From contig PHBP01000002.1 in the NCBI GenBank assembly GCA_002842035.1, positions 186,001 to 250,000 on the forward strand: a stretch of 64,000 nucleotides of DNA, written 5' to 3'. Positions 43,001-52,362 of the stretch are shown here, piece by piece; the first letter of the stretch is position 1; each line of letters opens with the position of its first letter. A program made the position numbers and the translations under genes. This DNA comes from Candidatus Cloacimonetes bacterium HGW-Cloacimonetes-2. Lineage in GTDB: Bacteria > Cloacimonadota > Cloacimonadia > Cloacimonadales > Cloacimonadaceae. The notes beneath the pieces are model-generated. The model saw only the letters and a list, made by a program, of their open reading frames with translations, was not told the origin of the DNA and did no database searches.

Positions 43001-45109
43001 ATGGAAACTAAACATATATATTACAGCCTGATAACTGCACTTGTGATAGTGGGATTGTACCACCTTTTTGCCGTAGGTAGATTCAACTATCCTGAGTTTA
43101 AACTCAAGGCAGGGCAAGTCTCCGATGCTGAGCTGATAGCCCCATTTGATTTTCCGATTTTAAAATCCGAGGAAAGACTGCAGCAGGAGAAAAACGAAAC
43201 AATTGCCAGCCTGAAGAAGCCTCACCGCATAACAGAAGATAGACTGTTTGATGCCAACGCTTTGTTGGATGACTTTTTTCTGGTGGTTCACGATACCCAG
43301 GCGATGAATGCTGAGCAACTCAGTTTAGCCCTTACTGAAAAGGGCTTCAAGATAAACCCCCAGAATCTGGGACCGCTGCTTACCAGAAACAGAGCCGATG
43401 CGCTCTATACGCGCTTGGGACAAGAGCTGGACAAGTTATACAGAAAAGGGATTTATGAATCGATCAGAGGAGATTCTGTCTTGTTCGTTAGTGGTGACGA
43501 ACTCAAAGAAGTACCAAAAAATAGCTTTAACAGCCTTGAAGAAGCCAGGCAAAAGCTTCAGTCAGCTTTCAACGGAACAGAATACAAAGATATCGTGATC
43601 GAGCTCTCCCCCATCCTGGTGAATGCGAATCTGATCCTTGACGATGCGATGCTAACCAGAATTTCCGAAGATGCTACCAGACAGATTCAAGATACCGAGG
43701 GGATGGTATTACAAAACGAGGTGATCATCCGCAAGAATGCCAGGATAACAGAGGCGGATATGGTAAAGCTGAATTCACTACAAGCTGCTTACCGTAATCG
43801 TGAGATCAGCCGGTCTCCTCTCCAGCAACTGATGCTATCACTGGGTTTACTGCTGTTTAATTTCATCATCATTCTTGTGGCAAATACATACTATGCCTTT
43901 ATAGAGCGCAAATCTACGAATAGATTTATGGATTGCCTTCCTCTGAACCTGGGCTTTGTTCTGATTGTTATTTTGAGTCTTTCGAACAATATGCTTTTGG
44001 GCTACAGTAATCTGATCATCCCGTTTGCAATGGTAGCATTATCAGCAGCGATTCTGGTGGGAGTAGATTTTGGCATTTTCTACAGCCTCAGCACTCTATT
44101 TGTGATAAGCCCCTTTATCAACTGGGAGACTTATACTCCAGTCGTACTGGTGATGACAACTATACTGACCCTGATCCTGATGATCCGCTTTAACGTTTTT
44201 CATAATTATCTCAGTATCTGGCTTTACCTACTACTCTCCGGGGCTGTAGTAAACATCTCTTTGGGAATATACAAAAACGATCCCTTGATGACTGTACTTT
44301 CGACTACCGGCTATAGCTTCATCTCCTCCAGTATCTCAGTAGCAGGGATACTCTTGATCGTTCCATATTATGAAAAGAAGTGGCACAGGGCAACCAGACA
44401 GACTTTGTTGGAGCTGCTGGATTTTAATCACCCCCTGCTGAAGAAACTAGCTACAGAAGCGGTTGGAACATATCATCACAGTCTGATCGTAGGCAATTTA
44501 ACCGAGCGTGCAGCGGAAGCCATTGGAGCAAATCCGCTTTTGGCACGGGTGGGTAGCTATTATCACGACATCGGGAAAGTGATAAACACGGATATCTTTA
44601 CAGAAAACAACGAAGACTCTGATGAAATCCACGACGATATCGAGCCGGAAGACAGCGCTAAACTGATCAAGGGGCACGTCCTGGAAGGCATAGAGATGGC
44701 AAGACGCTATAAGATGCCTCAGCCGGTAATCGATATCATTATGCAGCATCACGGAACCAGCCATATCAGGTACTTTTTGGAGCAGGCAAAGCGTGAAAAC
44801 CGTCAGGTTGATAGTACTGTTTTCCAATACCCAGGTCCGCGTCCACAGACCAAAGAAGCTGCACTGGTGATGATGGCTGATATTATTGAATCTACTACCA
44901 AAGCCAAGAATATCAAGAGCGTTGAAGATATCGATGCAATTGTAGAACAGACAGTTCAAAGGCTGATCAGAGAAAACCAGTTTGATGAAGCACCAATAAC
45001 GCTCAAAGAGATATTTATGGCTAAGACGGTAATGGTCCCTATACTTGAAAGCATTTATCGAAAGCGCCTTGATTACCCGGATAGCCCTGCTGATGAAACC
45101 GCAAATTGA
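43001..45109 (+). CDS. 7TM-HD-domain phosphohydrolase (PgpH/YqfF type, c-di-AMP phosphodiesterase)
   Basis: Membrane phosphodiesterase; characterised relatives (PgpH) degrade c-di-AMP. 702 residues: N-terminal helix (about 6-27), an extracytoplasmic 7TMR-HDED domain (about 30-270, with IITRKN-like VIIRKNARITEADM), seven membrane helices (about 285-480), and a cytoplasmic HD domain beginning with TYHHSLIVGNLTERAA near 488, the HD pair in YYHDIGKV near 522, and IIMQHHGTS. The start has AAGGGG. It overlaps ybeY by 17 bp, a gene order common in many bacteria. Confidence 0.92.
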   Translation: METKHIYYSLITALVIVGLYHLFAVGRFNYPEFKLKAGQVSDAELIAPFDFPILKSEERLQQEKNETIASLKKPHRITEDRLFDANALLDDFFLVVHDTQAMNAEQLSLALTEKGFKINPQNLGPLLTRNRADALYTRLGQELDKLYRKGIYESIRGDSVLFVSGDELKEVPKNSFNSLEEARQKLQSAFNGTEYKDIVIELSPILVNANLILDDAMLTRISEDATRQIQDTEGMVLQNEVIIRKNARITEADMVKLNSLQAAYRNREISRSPLQQLMLSLGLLLFNFIIILVANTYYAFIERKSTNRFMDCLPLNLGFVLIVILSLSNNMLLGYSNLIIPFAMVALSAAILVGVDFGIFYSLSTLFVISPFINWETYTPVVLVMTTILTLILMIRFNVFHNYLSIWLYLLLSGAVVNISLGIYKNDPLMTVLSTTGYSFISSSISVAGILLIVPYYEKKWHRATRQTLLELLDFNHPLLKKLATEAVGTYHHSLIVGNLTERAAEAIGANPLLARVGSYYHDIGKVINTDIFTENNEDSDEIHDDIEPEDSAKLIKGHVLEGIEMARRYKMPQPVIDIIMQHHGTSHIRYFLEQAKRENRQVDSTVFQYPGPRPQTKEAALVMMADIIESTTKAKNIKSVEDIDAIVEQTVQRLIRENQFDEAPITLKEIFMAKTVMVPILESIYRKRLDYPDSPADETAN

Positions 45110-45539
45110 CATTGTAATAGAAGAGGGGATTTCACCCGAACTGGAGCGGATCGAGCAAATAGCCGAGACAATCTGGGAAGAGGAAAGGGTACAAGGTGAA
45201 TATGAGATATCAATCCTCTTCTGCGGCGATGATAGGATGAGGGAACTAAACCGCCAGTATAGAGGCTGTGACAGCGTTACTGATGTGCTTAGTTTCTCGA
45301 GCAAGGCCTTTGATCTCGCGCTTGGGGTACAAGGTGAGAAGTGGATTTGCGATATAATCATTGACACAAAGTACATACAATCACAAAAGGGTTCTAATGG
45401 TTATACACAAGAGATTGAGGAAGTTCTAATACATTCATTCCTGCATATTCTTGGGTATGACCATATGAAGACTAAAGATAAAGAAAAGATGGAAACAAAA
45501 GAAAACTATTACAAGCAGCTATTACAAGGTGTAAGCTAA
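45093..45539 (+). CDS. ybeY: Endoribonuclease YbeY (16S rRNA maturation)
   Basis: Metal-dependent RNase needed for 16S rRNA 3'-end maturation and ribosome quality control. 148 residues from the ATG at 45093; the zinc motif H-x3-H-x5-H is HSFLHILGYDH, and CDSVTDVLSFS is the other conserved block. I prefer this start over one 48 bp upstream because MKPQIDIVIEEG fits the family N terminus. A GTG-initiated CNNM gene follows one base after its stop. Confidence 0.93.
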   Translation: MKPQIDIVIEEGISPELERIEQIAETIWEEERVQGEYEISILFCGDDRMRELNRQYRGCDSVTDVLSFSSKAFDLALGVQGEKWICDIIIDTKYIQSQKGSNGYTQEIEEVLIHSFLHILGYDHMKTKDKEKMETKENYYKQLLQGVS

Positions 45540-45540
45540 A

Positions 45541-46809
45541 GTGGAAGACGGTAAACCGCTTTTAATATTGTCGTTACTAATTCTGTCCGCATTTTTTTCA
45601 AGCTCAGAAACTGCCCTCTTCTCCCTGTCCAGGATATATCTTAAAAAACTGGAAAACACTACTGGTGCAGGTGGCAGAAGGGTGCTCAAATTGCTTAGTA
45701 AGCCGCGCAGATTGTTGATAACTCTGCTATTGGGCAATACCTTCGTAAATATCGCATTATCATCTCTTGCCACATTGTGGGCAATTGATATAGCCTCGAA
45801 GGTGCAAGTCTTCTCTCTTAGTTGGATGATCACAATCCAAGTAGTATTGGTCACTATATTGATCTTAGTATTTGGAGAGATTATTCCCAAGCTGGTTGCA
45901 CTTGCCACCGCTGATAAACTGAGCGTATTTCTTAGCCTACCGCTGCAGATCATCCAGATCCTATTGTGGCCATTTGTGAGTATCTTTATCTGGATCAGCC
46001 AGATGGTATCACGCAAGAGCACTACAGATAAGCATTTGGGCTCTCGCTTCACCACAGAGGAGTTTCATAAACTGATCCAATCCGAGAGTTCAAAACACAG
46101 CCTTGAAGAGCATGAGAAGAAAATGTTGGTCGGCCTGTTTAGATTTAAGGAAGCCGAGATCAGCGAGATATACGTTCCAAGAGTCAAGATAACAGCTATT
46201 GAAGAGAACCAAAGCCTGGACGAACTACGAGATCTGATCATCAGCTCCGGCTACTCAAGAATACCTGTTTATCGCGAAAGCATAGACGACATTATCGGAA
46301 TTATTTACGTAAAAGACTTGCTGCTTTATCCTGATCGCAATAGCATCAAGGAATACATTCGCCCAGCTTGGTTTGTGACCGAGAATATGAAGGTCCAGAC
46401 ACTGCTGAATCAATTCAAAAGTAAGAAGCTGCAAGTCGCCATCGTAGTTGATGAGTATGGCGGAACATCCGGTATAATCTCGCTTGAAGACATCCTCGAA
46501 GAAATCGTTGGCGAAATCCAGGATGAATATGATCTGGACGAGAGCCCTGAGATAGTCAAGATCAATGACAATGAATATGATATTTGCGGTTCTTATGGTA
46601 TTCGCCAATTCAATCATGAATTTGGCACCGACCTCGATACCGAAGAGTACGACAATATAGCCCAGTTTTTGCTGGAAAACTTCAACCACGTTCCCAGCAT
46701 CTCCGAAAGCTTTGTTCTGGATGATAGAATTACCTTCACTGTATTGGAAAGCGATGAGAAGAGCATCAAGCAGGTACGCATCAGCATATCCAAAGAGGAT
46801 GAGATTTGA
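45541..46809 (+). CDS. CNNM/HlyC-CorC family membrane protein
   Basis: 422 residues with a DUF21 transmembrane domain (about 1-150, four helices), paired CBS domains (about 205-320; VPRVKITAIEENQSLDEL and YSRIPVYRESIDDIIGI) and a CorC/HlyC C-terminal domain (about 340-420). Relatives transport or sense Mg2+ and other divalent cations. It starts with GTG, with AAGGTG upstream. Its end overlaps the next gene at TTGA. Confidence 0.88.
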   Translation: MEDGKPLLILSLLILSAFFSSSETALFSLSRIYLKKLENTTGAGGRRVLKLLSKPRRLLITLLLGNTFVNIALSSLATLWAIDIASKVQVFSLSWMITIQVVLVTILILVFGEIIPKLVALATADKLSVFLSLPLQIIQILLWPFVSIFIWISQMVSRKSTTDKHLGSRFTTEEFHKLIQSESSKHSLEEHEKKMLVGLFRFKEAEISEIYVPRVKITAIEENQSLDELRDLIISSGYSRIPVYRESIDDIIGIIYVKDLLLYPDRNSIKEYIRPAWFVTENMKVQTLLNQFKSKKLQVAIVVDEYGGTSGIISLEDILEEIVGEIQDEYDLDESPEIVKINDNEYDICGSYGIRQFNHEFGTDLDTEEYDNIAQFLLENFNHVPSISESFVLDDRITFTVLESDEKSIKQVRISISKEDEI

Positions 46810-47510
46810 TCCGAAGGCTGATGCTAGCCCTTCTCCTGTTGTTCTCAATTTGCCTCAATGCCTGGGAAGCTACATATCATGTCAAATCGCTTGGAATAAC
46901 TGTTTCAAGAATATCTTTGAATGTAACGCCCCGCAGGATCAAAGTTAGAGCCAATAACTCCGGATCAGCATTAGCCCCGGCAATGAACAACACTTATGTG
47001 AGCTATTATAATTCTGGATATCTACCGAGCTCTTTCAGCCGAAAAGTAGTTCAGGACTCAGATAGGGATTCAGTCTATACTACTTACAATCACAATGCCG
47101 GTAATGCCACTTTGTATCGGCACAGCACAAGGCAGATAATTCAATACAGCTTACCAGCTAATACCAGAGACTTGTTCTCTTTATTGGCGTATATTTCCTC
47201 CAATCAACCCAGCCGCGCCACCCGATACACTGTTGATGGTAATGGCAGCATTTGGGATGCAGATCTTGAAGTGGTATCAAGAGAGCAAGTAAGAACAAAA
47301 ATCGGAAATCTGCTTTGCAAAGAGTATCGGATTTCCTTGTCCGGAAGAGGTATCACCAAAGCACCCTATGTAGATATGGTAACGAATAATATCCTCAATC
47401 GCGATACAGTGTTAAACCTGTGGATAGCAGATAGTGGTTTAATAACTATGGCCCGAGTAAGGCGGGGTATTACTTCGATGAATTGGGAACTCCAGGAATA
47501 TCGAAATTGA
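46806..47510 (+). CDS. DUF3108-domain secreted protein
   Basis: 234 residues with an N-terminal signal peptide (LMLALLLLFSICLNAWEA). The mature part is β-rich and follows the DUF3108 pattern (VKSLGITVSRISL, NLLCKEYRISLSG, LNLWIADSGLITMARVRRG). Such proteins often lie near envelope genes in diderms; function unknown. The TTG start at 46806 is supported by AGAGGA upstream and the TTGA overlap with the CNNM stop. Confidence 0.72.
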   Translation: MIRRLMLALLLLFSICLNAWEATYHVKSLGITVSRISLNVTPRRIKVRANNSGSALAPAMNNTYVSYYNSGYLPSSFSRKVVQDSDRDSVYTTYNHNAGNATLYRHSTRQIIQYSLPANTRDLFSLLAYISSNQPSRATRYTVDGNGSIWDADLEVVSREQVRTKIGNLLCKEYRISLSGRGITKAPYVDMVTNNILNRDTVLNLWIADSGLITMARVRRGITSMNWELQEYRN

Positions 47511-47884
47511 CAAAGAATACCTTTAGTCCAAGGCTGGCGATGTCTTTGGGCTGGCTGTCCCTGATCTGGATTGTATCATCCATACCTAGCGATGAACTCC
47601 CCGGGATCAAAATTGTCAGTGCAGATAAACTTGCTCATATAGCAGTATATCTGGTTTTGGGCTTACTAGTCAATTCATGGATCAAAGAATTGAGCTTGAG
47701 CCGCAGATGGATAAATTTAATATACGCTGTACTAATACTGCTTGCCAGCCTGGATGAGCAGCATCAGGTATTGATCAGAGGCAGGACAGTATCAGTTTAT
47801 GATCTGCTGGCAAACTGCTCAGGGATAGCTTTGGCATATCTAGGTACTTTGCACAATGATAGAGTTTCAAGAAGTAAGCGTTAA
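47507..47884 (+). CDS. VanZ-like membrane protein
   Basis: 125 residues with three to four hydrophobic helices: LAMSLGWLSLIWIVSSIP, DKLAHIAVYLVLGLLVNSW, WINLIYAVLILLASLDEQHQ and VYDLLANCSGIALAYLG. DKxxHxxxYxxLG, and DExxQ...R...DLxAN in the second half, are VanZ-family hallmarks. VanZ raises teicoplanin resistance in enterococci but most homologues are uncharacterised. I prefer TTG 47507, in the TTGA overlap with an upstream AGGA, over TTG 47483. Confidence 0.75.
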   Translation: MTKNTFSPRLAMSLGWLSLIWIVSSIPSDELPGIKIVSADKLAHIAVYLVLGLLVNSWIKELSLSRRWINLIYAVLILLASLDEQHQVLIRGRTVSVYDLLANCSGIALAYLGTLHNDRVSRSKR

Positions 47885-48575
47885 GCTCGATAATAGGCAG
47901 ATTCTCAATCAGATCAGCTTTGTATTGGAATCAAACGAAAACCTGGTGATCCTGGGACGAAGTGGCTCCGGCAAGACTGTATTGACCAAGACTCTTTTGG
48001 GGATCTACCCTCCCTCGAAGGGACGGATTTTGGTAGATGGGTTTGATATCGGTAATCAAGAAAGAAAAGATAACCAAGCTCTCAAAGAGAAATTTGCTAT
48101 GGTCTTTCAAAACGCGGCTTTACTGGACTCATTTACTGTATATCAAAACATCTCCCTGCCTCTATTCGAGCGCCGGTATGGCACTGAAGAAGAAATCCGT
48201 AGTAGAGTCGACCAGTGCCTGGAGATTGTAGGGCTGGCAGAAACCAGAAGCCTCTACCCGGCAGAGTTGAGCGGTGGAATGAAAAAGAGGATTGGGATAG
48301 CTCGAGCCTTGGCATATAATCCGCAATATATCATATTTGACGAACCTGTCTCGGGATTAGATCCAATGACATCTGCAGAGGTTCTCTACTACATAGCCAA
48401 AATCGCTCAGGATAGAGATGTAACAGTAATCACTGTGACTCACAATCTCAAAGATCTCCACAAGATTTCTGACAAACTGCTTTTCATAGATAATGGCAAG
48501 TTGTTGTATTATGGTAATTTGACGGATATAGGCAAGACAAATAACTCAATGATGAGGGAATTTCTGGATTTGTAA
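47856..48575 (+). CDS. ABC transporter ATPase, MlaF/Mkl type
   Basis: 239-residue ATPase: Walker A LGRSGSGKTVLTK, Q-loop MVFQNAALLDSFTVYQN, signature LSGGMKKRIGIARAL, Walker B YIIFDEPVSGLD and the H-loop TVTHNL. The signature form GGM.KR and ALLDS after the Q-loop fit the MlaF family, which drives lipid transport between membranes. The usual MlaE permease and MlaD substrate protein are not adjacent; neighbours are VanZ and Gx proteins, so either the partners lie elsewhere or the substrate differs. Confidence 0.85.
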   Translation: MIEFQEVSVKLDNRQILNQISFVLESNENLVILGRSGSGKTVLTKTLLGIYPPSKGRILVDGFDIGNQERKDNQALKEKFAMVFQNAALLDSFTVYQNISLPLFERRYGTEEEIRSRVDQCLEIVGLAETRSLYPAELSGGMKKRIGIARALAYNPQYIIFDEPVSGLDPMTSAEVLYYIAKIAQDRDVTVITVTHNLKDLHKISDKLLFIDNGKLLYYGNLTDIGKTNNSMMREFLDL

Positions 48576-49084
48576 TGCCTGTGAATAGAAATCTATGGCT
48601 TGGTTTTCTAATAGCTACAGCTTGTGTGATATATATGATTGAAAGCCTCATTATGAGGTTTTTACCTATGTCATTTTTGAGGCTGGGGCTTTCTAATATC
48701 ATCATCTTGCATCTGGTTACAGAGCGTCAGTATAAGCATGCTTTCGTAGTGAACATAGCTAAATCACTAATCGGAGGATTCTTTACTTATACCCTGATCA
48801 GTCCTGCTACAATGCTATCGATCAGCGGAGGTATAGCAGCTTTGCTTGTAATGATGGCTGCGAAATCGAGCAAGCTTGGCTTTTCGATCTATGGAATCAG
48901 CATCGCAGGCGCAGTATTGCACAATCTCACTCAATTGGCGCTAGTGAAATATACGATTATTCCAAATGTGCAAGTTTTTGTATTGACACCTATACTGCTA
49001 TTGCTTGGAATGGTCAGTGGAATAGTGGTTGCGTATCTCACGCTGATATTTAGAGATAAAATTAAAGATTTGAGGCTTACCTAG
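48575..49084 (+). CDS. Gx transporter family protein (heptaprenyl-diphosphate-synthase component I-like)
   Basis: 169-residue integral membrane protein with about five helices. The family pattern is seen in MSFLRLGLSNIIIL (R-x-GL-x-N) and in GISIAGAVLHNLTQL. These proteins are ECF-like membrane components, sometimes annotated as heptaprenyl diphosphate synthase subunit I; their transport substrate is unknown. The ATG shares a base with the ABC gene's stop, so the pair may work together, but nothing more supports that. Confidence 0.75.
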   Translation: MPVNRNLWLGFLIATACVIYMIESLIMRFLPMSFLRLGLSNIIILHLVTERQYKHAFVVNIAKSLIGGFFTYTLISPATMLSISGGIAALLVMMAAKSSKLGFSIYGISIAGAVLHNLTQLALVKYTIIPNVQVFVLTPILLLLGMVSGIVVAYLTLIFRDKIKDLRLT

Positions 49085-49087
49085 CTT

Positions 49088-51187
49088 ATGAATAAAAGAA
49101 AGAAAGAACGCTGGAATAGAATCCTGAAGTGGTCAGGCTTGGGTGCTTGTATATTGATCGGAATGATCATGGGCTTGTTTTGGTTTTACCAGGATGATCT
49201 ACCTCCAACCAGTGAGCTCAGGAACTTTACGCTGAGAACCGGAAGCGAAGTTTATGACGCAAATGGCAAAATGATCTATCTCTTTGCTTTTGAAAAGAGA
49301 AAGCTCGTATCGCTTAAGGAACTTCCTCCCCATTTGATCGATGCGTTACTCGTAACCGAGGATAAGTACTTTTACTCCCACTTTGGTGTCGATATCATAG
49401 GGAATATAAGGGCAGTATTGATTGATATAGTTAGGATGGACTTTTCCCAAGGCGCCAGTACAATTACTCAGCAAATGGCAAGAAATATGTTCCTGACCTT
49501 GGACAAGAAAGTCTCTCGCAAGATCAAGGAGATTATTCTTGCGATTAGGATCGAGCGTAGCTTCACCAAGGACGAAATCCTTGAGATCTATTTTAACAAG
49601 ATATTCTGGGGTGGGCAGATACATGGCTTGGAGACCGCATCGCTCTATTACTTTGGTAAGCATGCCCGAGATTTGAACGTTGCAGAATCGGCTATGCTAG
49701 TCGGAATGATTCAACGCCCGAACTACTATAGTCCGCTTAAGAACCCTGAAGCTGCCCTTAATAGACGCAATTCTGTATTGAAAAGGATGTATAAATCAAA
49801 GAAAATATCTGAAGAAGAATACAATGCCGCAATTGCTTCACCTATTATAACCGATCCATCAGGAATGCAGCGATTTGCCAATGACTATTTTATCGACCAT
49901 ATCAGAGTGCAACTTGAACGCAAGTACGGCACTGACAGGCTGTTTGAAGGTGGTTTGAAGATCTATACTACATTGGATCCAGATTTATCCGCCTATGCAG
50001 ATTCCACTTTGAACAAATACCTTACACAGATTGAAAATAGCAGAGGATTCAGAATAAAGTACTCGCAAACATCCAGAGATGCCTATGACATCGACACCAG
50101 ATACATACAAGGCGGTCTGGCTTTGATAGAAAACTCGACTGGGCATGTGAAAGCCCTGATTGGGGGCAGAAACTTTGTTCACAGCAAGTTCAACAGGATG
50201 ACTCAGGCACGAAGGCAGCCAGGCTCATCAATCAAGCCCATTTACTATACTCTAGCAGTGGAAAACGGCTATACACCTTCCACGATTATCAATGATGCAC
50301 CTCTTACTGTAGGCACCGGAGAGGGTTCTTGGACACCAAAAAACTTCTCCAGGGGATATTACGGCTATACCAGGATGAGAGTGGCATTACAGCACTCCTA
50401 CAATGTCTGGGCAGTGAAGTGCGCTATGGATATCGGTCTGGACAAAATGAGCGATGCCTTCCGGAGATTTGGGGTTGGCGGAGACGTTACGGATTTCTCT
50501 GCCGCACTCGGTTCATACGAGGTAGTCCCGATAAAGCACATTGCAGCTTATACTACTTTCCCCAATGGCGGATTCAGAGTAATGCCGCTCATGATCACTA
50601 AGATCGAAGACGATAAAGGCAGAGTCTTGGAACGTTTCTCACCTCAAAGATCCCGCGTTTGCAGCGAAGAAGTGGCTTACATTATGACTTCAATGCTGCA
50701 ATCAGTAGTATCTGGAGGAACTGGTGGTCAAGCAATGCAAGGTTATCACTGGGCAGCAGCCGGCAAGACCGGTACCTCAGAAGACCACCGGGATGCATGG
50801 TTTATCGGATTCAATAAACGCTTCACACTCGGTATCTGGCTAGGTTTTGACAGCAATCAGGCGATGGCTGCAAGTGGCGGCAGTTCTCCTGTAGCAACGC
50901 CTATTTGGGGGCAGATAATGACTAGAGCGATACGCAATGATAACAACAAGCGTCTGCCCAAAGCCAATGATGAGAGATATGGATTTAGCAGACCGGCAAA
51001 GATTGTGTCGCGTCAGATTAACTCCAGAACGGGTTTTGTAGTCGAAGCCGGTGGTATTGAAGAAGTCTTTATTGAAGACAACATACCTCAGGCTGTTTCA
51101 GACTCACTGAGGATGAATTTCTATCCCACTGGTTATACTTTCCAGGATGACTTTTCTTCAGATAAACCCAAACGAGGTCAGGACTGA
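49088..51187 (+). CDS. Penicillin-binding protein 1A (bifunctional class A)
   Basis: Peptidoglycan glycosyltransferase and transpeptidase. 699 residues: membrane anchor (about 17-38); GT51 domain with the catalytic glutamate in LVTEDKYFYSHFGVD, GASTITQQMARN and RKIKEIILAIRIE; then the transpeptidase with GSSIKP (serine near 380), SYN, and AGKTGTSEDHRDAWF. All motifs are intact. It lies directly before a GT2 and the GlmU-like gene, an envelope-building cluster. Confidence 0.95.
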   Translation: MNKRKKERWNRILKWSGLGACILIGMIMGLFWFYQDDLPPTSELRNFTLRTGSEVYDANGKMIYLFAFEKRKLVSLKELPPHLIDALLVTEDKYFYSHFGVDIIGNIRAVLIDIVRMDFSQGASTITQQMARNMFLTLDKKVSRKIKEIILAIRIERSFTKDEILEIYFNKIFWGGQIHGLETASLYYFGKHARDLNVAESAMLVGMIQRPNYYSPLKNPEAALNRRNSVLKRMYKSKKISEEEYNAAIASPIITDPSGMQRFANDYFIDHIRVQLERKYGTDRLFEGGLKIYTTLDPDLSAYADSTLNKYLTQIENSRGFRIKYSQTSRDAYDIDTRYIQGGLALIENSTGHVKALIGGRNFVHSKFNRMTQARRQPGSSIKPIYYTLAVENGYTPSTIINDAPLTVGTGEGSWTPKNFSRGYYGYTRMRVALQHSYNVWAVKCAMDIGLDKMSDAFRRFGVGGDVTDFSAALGSYEVVPIKHIAAYTTFPNGGFRVMPLMITKIEDDKGRVLERFSPQRSRVCSEEVAYIMTSMLQSVVSGGTGGQAMQGYHWAAAGKTGTSEDHRDAWFIGFNKRFTLGIWLGFDSNQAMAASGGSSPVATPIWGQIMTRAIRNDNNKRLPKANDERYGFSRPAKIVSRQINSRTGFVVEAGGIEEVFIEDNIPQAVSDSLRMNFYPTGYTFQDDFSSDKPKRGQD

Positions 51188-52362
51188 TGAGTTTGAAGGA
51201 AACACTCTTCTACATTCTTTTTGCACTGGTCTCCGGAGGTTTTGTAACCTATGTATATTTCTGTATCAGGTTCTATTTCGGATATAAGAACTACAAGCCC
51301 ACTCTTTCATATACAAAGAAGACCGTTTCCGTGATCATTGTAAGCAGAAATGAAGCGGACAACTTACGCAAGCTACTACTGGTACTTGTCAATCAGAACT
51401 ACCCAAAGAACCTCTATGAGGTTATAGTCGCAGATGATGACTCCGAGGATGATACCGAAGAAGTTGTCGCGATGTACAAAGATAACGAAGTAAGCGTACG
51501 CTACATGCATATTCTGGGAAGGGAGAAAGCTATCTCTCCAAAGAAACAAGCCCTGGAAAAGGCTATTCTAGCAAGCAATGGTGAGTTGATTCTTACGACA
51601 GATGCTGATTGCATTGTCCCAACAACCTGGATTGAGAAGATGGTTGAAGCCTTTGCAGATGACGTATCGATGGTCGCCGGATATTCCAGAACACAGCTTA
51701 ATGACTGGGCTGGTGAAAGCTTGCTGCATAAATATGAACACTTCGATTTTGCAGCTACATATATGGTTCTGGGCGGAGGTTATACGATCGGAAGAAGTTG
51801 GGCTTGCATTGGGCAAAACCTGGCTTACCGGAGATCTGCATTTGAAGACGTAGGTGGATTTGACCAGATCAGACATTTGATCTCAGGCGACGATGTAAAC
51901 CTAATGCAATTGATGCGCAGAAAGGGACACAAGATTATTTTTAATTTCAACCCCAAGTCATACGTTTATACACGTCCCGTTGGTAGCTGGAAGAAGCTGG
52001 TAAATCAACGTAGTCGCTGGGCTTCAAATATGAAATATCAGCTCAAGTTTGATCCTGAGTTTTTCTTCATCCTACTATCAATGGGGCTTATGTATTGGGG
52101 TGGTGTACTGATGTTCATTTTTAGCTGGAAGATTGCCTTATCCATAATGATCTTCAGGTGGACGGTGGAAACTGTCTTCCTATCCTATACCAGAAAACGC
52201 TTTGGCATTGGTAATGAAATGGCATGGTTTTACCCAATCTGGTTTGTAATTCAGACCTTCTTCCTGGTCTTTACGATGGTACTGGGGCAGTTTAACCTAT
52301 TCAGTTGGCATGGCAAGAAACCTTATAGAAGGAGTCAATCAAATGAAGCTGCTGCTGTTTGA
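51187..52362 (+). CDS. Membrane glycosyltransferase family 2
   Basis: 391 residues with one N-terminal helix, a GT-A domain (VSVIIVSRNEADNL, VIVADDDSEDDT, TTDADCIVPTTW, then a QRSRWASN motif) and three C-terminal helices. The (Q/R)xxRW-type motif is typical of processive or membrane-linked GT2 enzymes. The acceptor may be a lipid or cell-surface polymer; unknown. Its end overlaps the upstream region of the GlmU-like gene by 20 bp. Confidence 0.85.
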   Translation: MSLKETLFYILFALVSGGFVTYVYFCIRFYFGYKNYKPTLSYTKKTVSVIIVSRNEADNLRKLLLVLVNQNYPKNLYEVIVADDDSEDDTEEVVAMYKDNEVSVRYMHILGREKAISPKKQALEKAILASNGELILTTDADCIVPTTWIEKMVEAFADDVSMVAGYSRTQLNDWAGESLLHKYEHFDFAATYMVLGGGYTIGRSWACIGQNLAYRRSAFEDVGGFDQIRHLISGDDVNLMQLMRRKGHKIIFNFNPKSYVYTRPVGSWKKLVNQRSRWASNMKYQLKFDPEFFFILLSMGLMYWGGVLMFIFSWKIALSIMIFRWTVETVFLSYTRKRFGIGNEMAWFYPIWFVIQTFFLVFTMVLGQFNLFSWHGKKPYRRSQSNEAAAV

